Origin: Hygrophila difformis
Taxonomy: Eukaryota; Streptophyta; Magnoliopsida; Lamiales; Acanthaceae
Reading direction: 5' to 3'
DNA: 64,000 nt
Assembly (NCBI GenBank): GCA_030278955.1
Contig: JAOANR010000006.1
Location: forward strand, 7,525,915-7,589,914
Below are positions 60,401-64,000 of the stretch, in pieces. Within the stretch, counting starts at the first letter, position 1. Each line of letters begins with the position of its first letter. The translations under genes were made by a program, and so were the position numbers. Below the pieces are notes generated by a model, which was not told the DNA's origin, did no database searches, and was given only the letters and a program-made list of their open reading frames with translations.

Positions 60401-62024
60401 GGTCATCCATTACTCATCCAGAACATGTGCCAATGACCTTCACTGAGGCACATGGCATTCCCCATTGGAATGCTGCCATTCAAGCTGAACTCCAGGCGCT
60501 TGAGCTTAATGGTACATGGGAAGTTGTTGATCTTCCTGCAGGCAAACATGCCATCGGATGCAAATGGATTTTTAAAGTTAAGCACAAGCCTGATGGTAGC
60601 ATTAGCAAACACAAGGCACGGCTGGTTGCTAAGGGGTTTAGCCAGAAGTTTGGAGAGGATTACAATGATACATTTGCCTCAGTGGCAAAGGCTGGTAGTG
60701 TGCGCATTCTGTTTGCCCTTGCTGCATCCTTCAAGTGGACCCTCTCCCAGCTCGACATAAATAATGCCTTCTTGCATGGTCATCTTGAAGAGGAGATATA
60801 CATGCAGTGTCCTCAAGGATTACAGGTTTCCAAAGGTCAGGTCTGCAGGTTGAAACGGTCACTCTATGGGCTTAAACAAGCCCCTCGTCAATGGTATGGG
60901 GCTCTCTCTACCTTTCTCACTGGTCTTGGCTATCATATCAATCACTGTGATCAATGTGTTTTCTTCAAATACACTCCTATTGGCTTGGTCATCCTTGTAG
61001 TCTATGTAGATGACATCCTCATCACAGGGGCTGATCCCCATGAGATCTCAGCAGTCAAGAAAGGCCTTCATCAACAGTTCACTATCAAAGATTTGGGGAA
61101 GGCAGCTTATTTCCTTGGTCTGGAAATTTCCTCCACTTCAGCTGGTTTCTCCATCACGCAGGAGAAGTACACTCATGATCTCTTGTCCGAGATTGCAGTT
61201 CCCTCCAACCCCAGAGTGCATACTCCCTCACCTGCTCACAAAACTCTTGGGACCACTGGCAGACTCTTCAAAGATCCTTATCTCTTTCGAAAGGCTGTTG
61301 GGAAACTTCTCTACCTCGGGTTCTCTAGGCCTGACATTTGCTACTCAGTGCAACAGCTCAGTGCAACTGGAATGCAGTTGTTCAAGTTCTTCAGTATCTC
61401 CAGAACAGCCCCTCTGTAGGGCTCTTCTATCCTTTTGCCTTGCCTTTGGAACTTCAAGGATTTTGTGATTCTGACTGGGGCAACTGCCCTGTTACTCGTA
61501 AGTCCCTCACGGGCTACTGTGTCTTCATGGGAGGTGCGTTGGTGGCCTGGAAAACCAAGAAACAAAACTATGTCTCAAGGAGCTCCACTGAAGCTGAGTA
61601 TAGAAGCCTTGGTGCAGTGGCTTCCGAATTACTTTGGATTGGTAATCTCCTTTCTGAGATGAAGCTATCCCTGCCCACTCCTTATCCCATCTACTGTGAT
61701 AATGCCTCCGCCTTACAACTTGTGAAGAATCCCATGCACCACGAGCGGACGAAGCACATCGATGTAGGCTGCCTTTACGTTCGGGACTATTACCAGCAGA
61801 AGCTGATCGAGCCACTCTTCCTTCCATCTTCGAAGCAAATTGCTGACATGTTCACAAAGGGTCTTCCCACGAAGCTCTTTCTCTCCTTCTGTTCCAAGTT
61901 GAATCTCTGGAGAGGTTCAACTTGCGGGGGGGATGTTGAATATGGAGACACTGGAGACACCAACATTAACATTGCAGAACCTTCCTCCCTCCATGCTCGA
62001 GCTGAGACCTCTGGAGTGGGCTAG
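57479..62024 (+). pseudogene. gag-pol: copia C gag-pol with two frameshifts
   Basis: Three successive frames: 57479-59689, then on to 61419, then to 62024. Gag has a KFDGSNWITWRVDVRNSL block and two zinc knuckles, CTYCKKTGHTREKC and CEHCKRKGHTKANC. Protease has LLDSGASCN. GAG-pre-integrase has IWHNKLGHPSS. The integrase core is present up to the first break at a run of five G near 59655-59659. RT follows with WNAAIQAEL, QLDINNAFLHG and an intact YVDD. The second break near 61344-61367 coincides with an 11 bp direct repeat, and the sequence there is shorter than in related elements. RNase H (FCDSDWG to IADMFTKGLP) is in the third frame, which runs about 90 bp into the 3' LTR. Non-functional without help in trans. 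Confidence 0.92.
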
Positions 62025-62234
62025 TATAGAGATTGGACCAGTTAGTTGTGTGGGCTAGTTAGTTGGGCTAGTTAGTTGTTCTCCTGTTTATTTCGTGGGC
62101 CTTACTCTTTTTGGCCCATATCTCTTACCATCTACATATAGTGAAGTTAGTCTCTCATTGTAACAGACGGTTGTATCATTCATTTCCATTCAATGAGAAC
62201 TTCACTTTATTTACCTCGAGCCCTCAAATCTTCA
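61934..62234 (+). repeat. 3' LTR of copia C
   Basis: 301 bp, TGTTGAATATGG to AAATCTTCA. Confidence 0.95.
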
Positions 62235-62239
62235 ATACA

Positions 62240-63119
62240 CCATAATGAAATTATAACAATGCAAAATAGAGGAGGACAGAAGATCGTAGACCTAGCTTCC
62301 GATGGTCCTCAAAACGAAGTACTGATAATTTTGTGCTCTTGAAAAGGACTCGGATTAGTTAGTGAGCATGTTTGGGTGCATGATGTAATTTTATTTCTGG
62401 CTAGTTGCCTTCCAATTAAAGAAATGCTAGTAAACATGTTCGCATCTTTCAGAGATAATAATATCCACTGATTATCCAACGTATAATGGTCACACAAGCT
62501 TCTCTCATTTCATACGAAAAATAGTCCCAGTGACTGGCTTACTGCATTATTACCTCCAGCATGCTCTAAGTCTCAATCCTTGCCAGCTGTTACATACAGA
62601 GAGACTTAGTTGTTCCTCCTCTATCTATTTATGAGTTTCACCTTGATCTTAAACTCTACCCCCAAGGCCCGGCGCCCTGCCGATGTTTTAGCTTCTGATG
62701 ACCCAAAAATGTCCTCAAAAGTGCTTTTGTTGGAAATATTCCCGAGCTCTGCCAAGGAGCGCAATTTATTTTGTCTCGGAAGAAATAACAAAAAAAAACC
62801 CTTCTACTTAGGTTCAGAGCAATTGTTTATTATAGTTGAGGGTAAATAAAGATACTATCCAGACGTTTGAGTATAATCAAAAGCTGGGTTTATGATTGCT
62901 ATGTAGATTTAATATGCCTAATTGATCATGTAGAATTAGAAAAGCAAATGGTAAAGCAATCCATGTGGAAAAGCACCAAGTTTTGCTGAGAGAAAAGGAA
63001 CATATCAAAGGGCACACCATGATTACAAGCACAGAAAAGCCATGAATTAACATCAAAAGGACAGCATAACTTGACACCCTCGAAATGAAAAAACCTCTCC
63101 TCAGAAACTTTACTATCCC
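62240..63119. other. intergenic, upstream of the b561 gene
   Basis: About 880 bp without a recognised gene. Probably contains the promoter and 5' UTR of the b561-domain gene that follows. Confidence 0.45.
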
Positions 63120-63914
63120 ATGTATATAATGTCTCCTGCCAGCATTCTCTGTTCTGAAGTGGCTGCTTTGTTTCTTGTACGTTTTGTTGAATCTTTATCC
63201 TATGAAGAGAATGGAGTTGGGAATAAAAGCAGCAGCAGCAGAAGCACAACCACTATAAACGTGACTCAAATCAATAATCTGGTGAAATTTGGATTCATGC
63301 TTCTTGTTTTTGGAAAGAAAATATGCTTATATTGTTATGTATATGTGGAATTTAATTTTGTAGGTAGATGAGGAGAAGGGTTATGATATTGTGGTTCATG
63401 GGATTGTGTTGTGGGCTTCGATGGGATTCTTGATGCCTGTGGGAATTCTAACAATGAGAATATCAAGCACTATGGATTCTCAACATCATCCTTCCAGGCA
63501 TAAATTCTTTTTCTATGTTCATGCGATTTTGCAGGTGAGTTAAAGAAAGTTGAAATTAGATTTTTGAATTGGTGAATGTGATCACATTATTATAGTGTTT
63601 TTCTTTACAGTCAATGTTGGTATGATGTATGCTATACATATTCTTGATTCATAATCATGATGCCTAGCTTTAATAGTGGGTTGTGGTTGGAGTCTAACCT
63701 TATTTCCACTTTAGATTAGAATACAATTGTAATACAGTATTTGTTTTGTTTAATTTAATTTAAAGGTAGTGTCTGTGGTGCTTGCCACTGTTGGAGCTGT
63801 TCTATCAATCAGAAAATTTGAGAATGCATTCAACAACACTCATCAAAGGATAGGTTTGGCACTTTATGGTGCCATGTATTTGCAAGTATTGATTGGATTC
63901 AAAAGACCCAAAAG
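63120..63914 (+). CDS. cytochrome b561-domain protein, 5' part (runs off the window)
   Basis: Exons seen: 63120-63281, 63364-63534 and 63766-63914, in phase, followed by a GT donor at 63915. The gene continues beyond the window. Cytochrome b561 proteins are membrane proteins with two haems that pass electrons across membranes, many using ascorbate. The N-terminus looks like a signal peptide (ASILCSEVAALFLVRFV), followed by a Ser/Thr-rich stretch. The b561 core begins VVHGIVLWASMGFLMPVGIL (first membrane helix, with its haem-ligand His), then HKFFFYVHAILQVVSVVLATVGAVLS (second helix) and HQRIGLALYGAMYLQVLIG (third helix). It resembles the plant b561-domain-only proteins such as At4g18260; no DOMON domain is visible. 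An alternative start is the ATG at 63129. Confidence 0.85.
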
Positions 63915-64000
63915 GTAATCAATTTATTTCATTATATAACAGCCCTTTAAATTTCACTTTTAGGCTTTGTAATTAGTAGTAGTAATTAATTCCTCATGTA

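Larger units (their letters stand above)
57066..62234 (+). mobile_element. Ty1/copia LTR retrotransposon C (full length, pol broken twice)
   Basis: 5.17 kb with LTRs of 302 and 301 bp, an exact 5 bp target duplication ATACA (57061-57065 and 62235-62239), the classic initiator-Met primer-binding site TGGTATCAGAGC directly after the 5' LTR (57368-57379), and a polypurine tract GCGGGGGGGA before the 3' LTR. The LTRs differ by one substitution (GGACTAG versus GGGCTAG) and a 1 bp indel near the end. The short LTRs suggest the Ale/Retrofit group (inference). Gag-pol has two frameshifts. Confidence 0.95.

Overview
This is a window of nuclear DNA from a dicot plant. It has an AT-rich background, intron-containing genes with GT-AG splice sites, plant-specific gene families (NCED, KAT-type potassium channel, DUF538, DUF642) and three Ty1/copia LTR retrotransposons. 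Gene sequences look asterid, perhaps Lamiales, but that placement is a weak inference. There is no bacterial, organellar or CRISPR signal.

Layout. 1-7.9 kb: gene-free DNA with an old direct repeat, a 446 bp PIF/Harbinger-like element and a cluster of Stowaway-like MITEs. 7,933-9,780 (+): an intronless 9-cis-epoxycarotenoid dioxygenase (NCED), the committed step of abscisic acid synthesis. 12,619-22,756 (-): a 17-exon CULLIN4 gene, the scaffold of CRL4 ubiquitin ligases. 23,216-27,832: a hAT-like element bounded by an imperfect 8 bp target duplication and filled with decayed, tandemly repeated Helitron/PIF1 helicase sequence. 28.4-29.5 kb: two more MITEs and a tRNA-derived SINE. 30,420-30,923 (+): a DUF538 gene. 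31,686-34,966 (-): an 11-exon KAT1/KAT2-like inward-rectifier K+ channel with a solo LTR in intron 4. 35,535-41,637: copia A. 45,073-47,421 (+): a 3-exon DUF642 cell-wall protein gene. 47,984-53,531: copia B. 53.5-55 kb: a patch of MITE and LINE debris. 55,069-56,488 (+): 60S ribosomal protein L18a (eL20). 57,066-62,234: copia C. 63,120 to beyond the end (+): the 5' part of a cytochrome b561-domain gene.

All spliced gene models were built by hand. Exon phases close exactly for CUL4 (835 aa), KAT (673 aa), DUF642 (402 aa) and L18a (178 aa). NCED makes ABA, and KAT-type channels and CRL4 complexes both act in ABA and guard-cell physiology. That is background knowledge of the families; nothing in the sequence shows the genes are co-regulated.

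The most informative observations concern mobile DNA. Three young copia elements (LTRs almost identical, each with a perfect 5 bp target duplication) lie in the same orientation, each about 570 bp from a gene's coding end, and each carries a different defect. Short elements can be classified from their target duplications: TA, TAC, 8 bp and 9 bp. Among host genes, the notable points are a Cys in place of the conserved pore-helix Trp in the K+ channel, a CUL4 splice donor made of a CT microsatellite, and a GC-AG intron in L18a. I found no clearly new multi-gene system.
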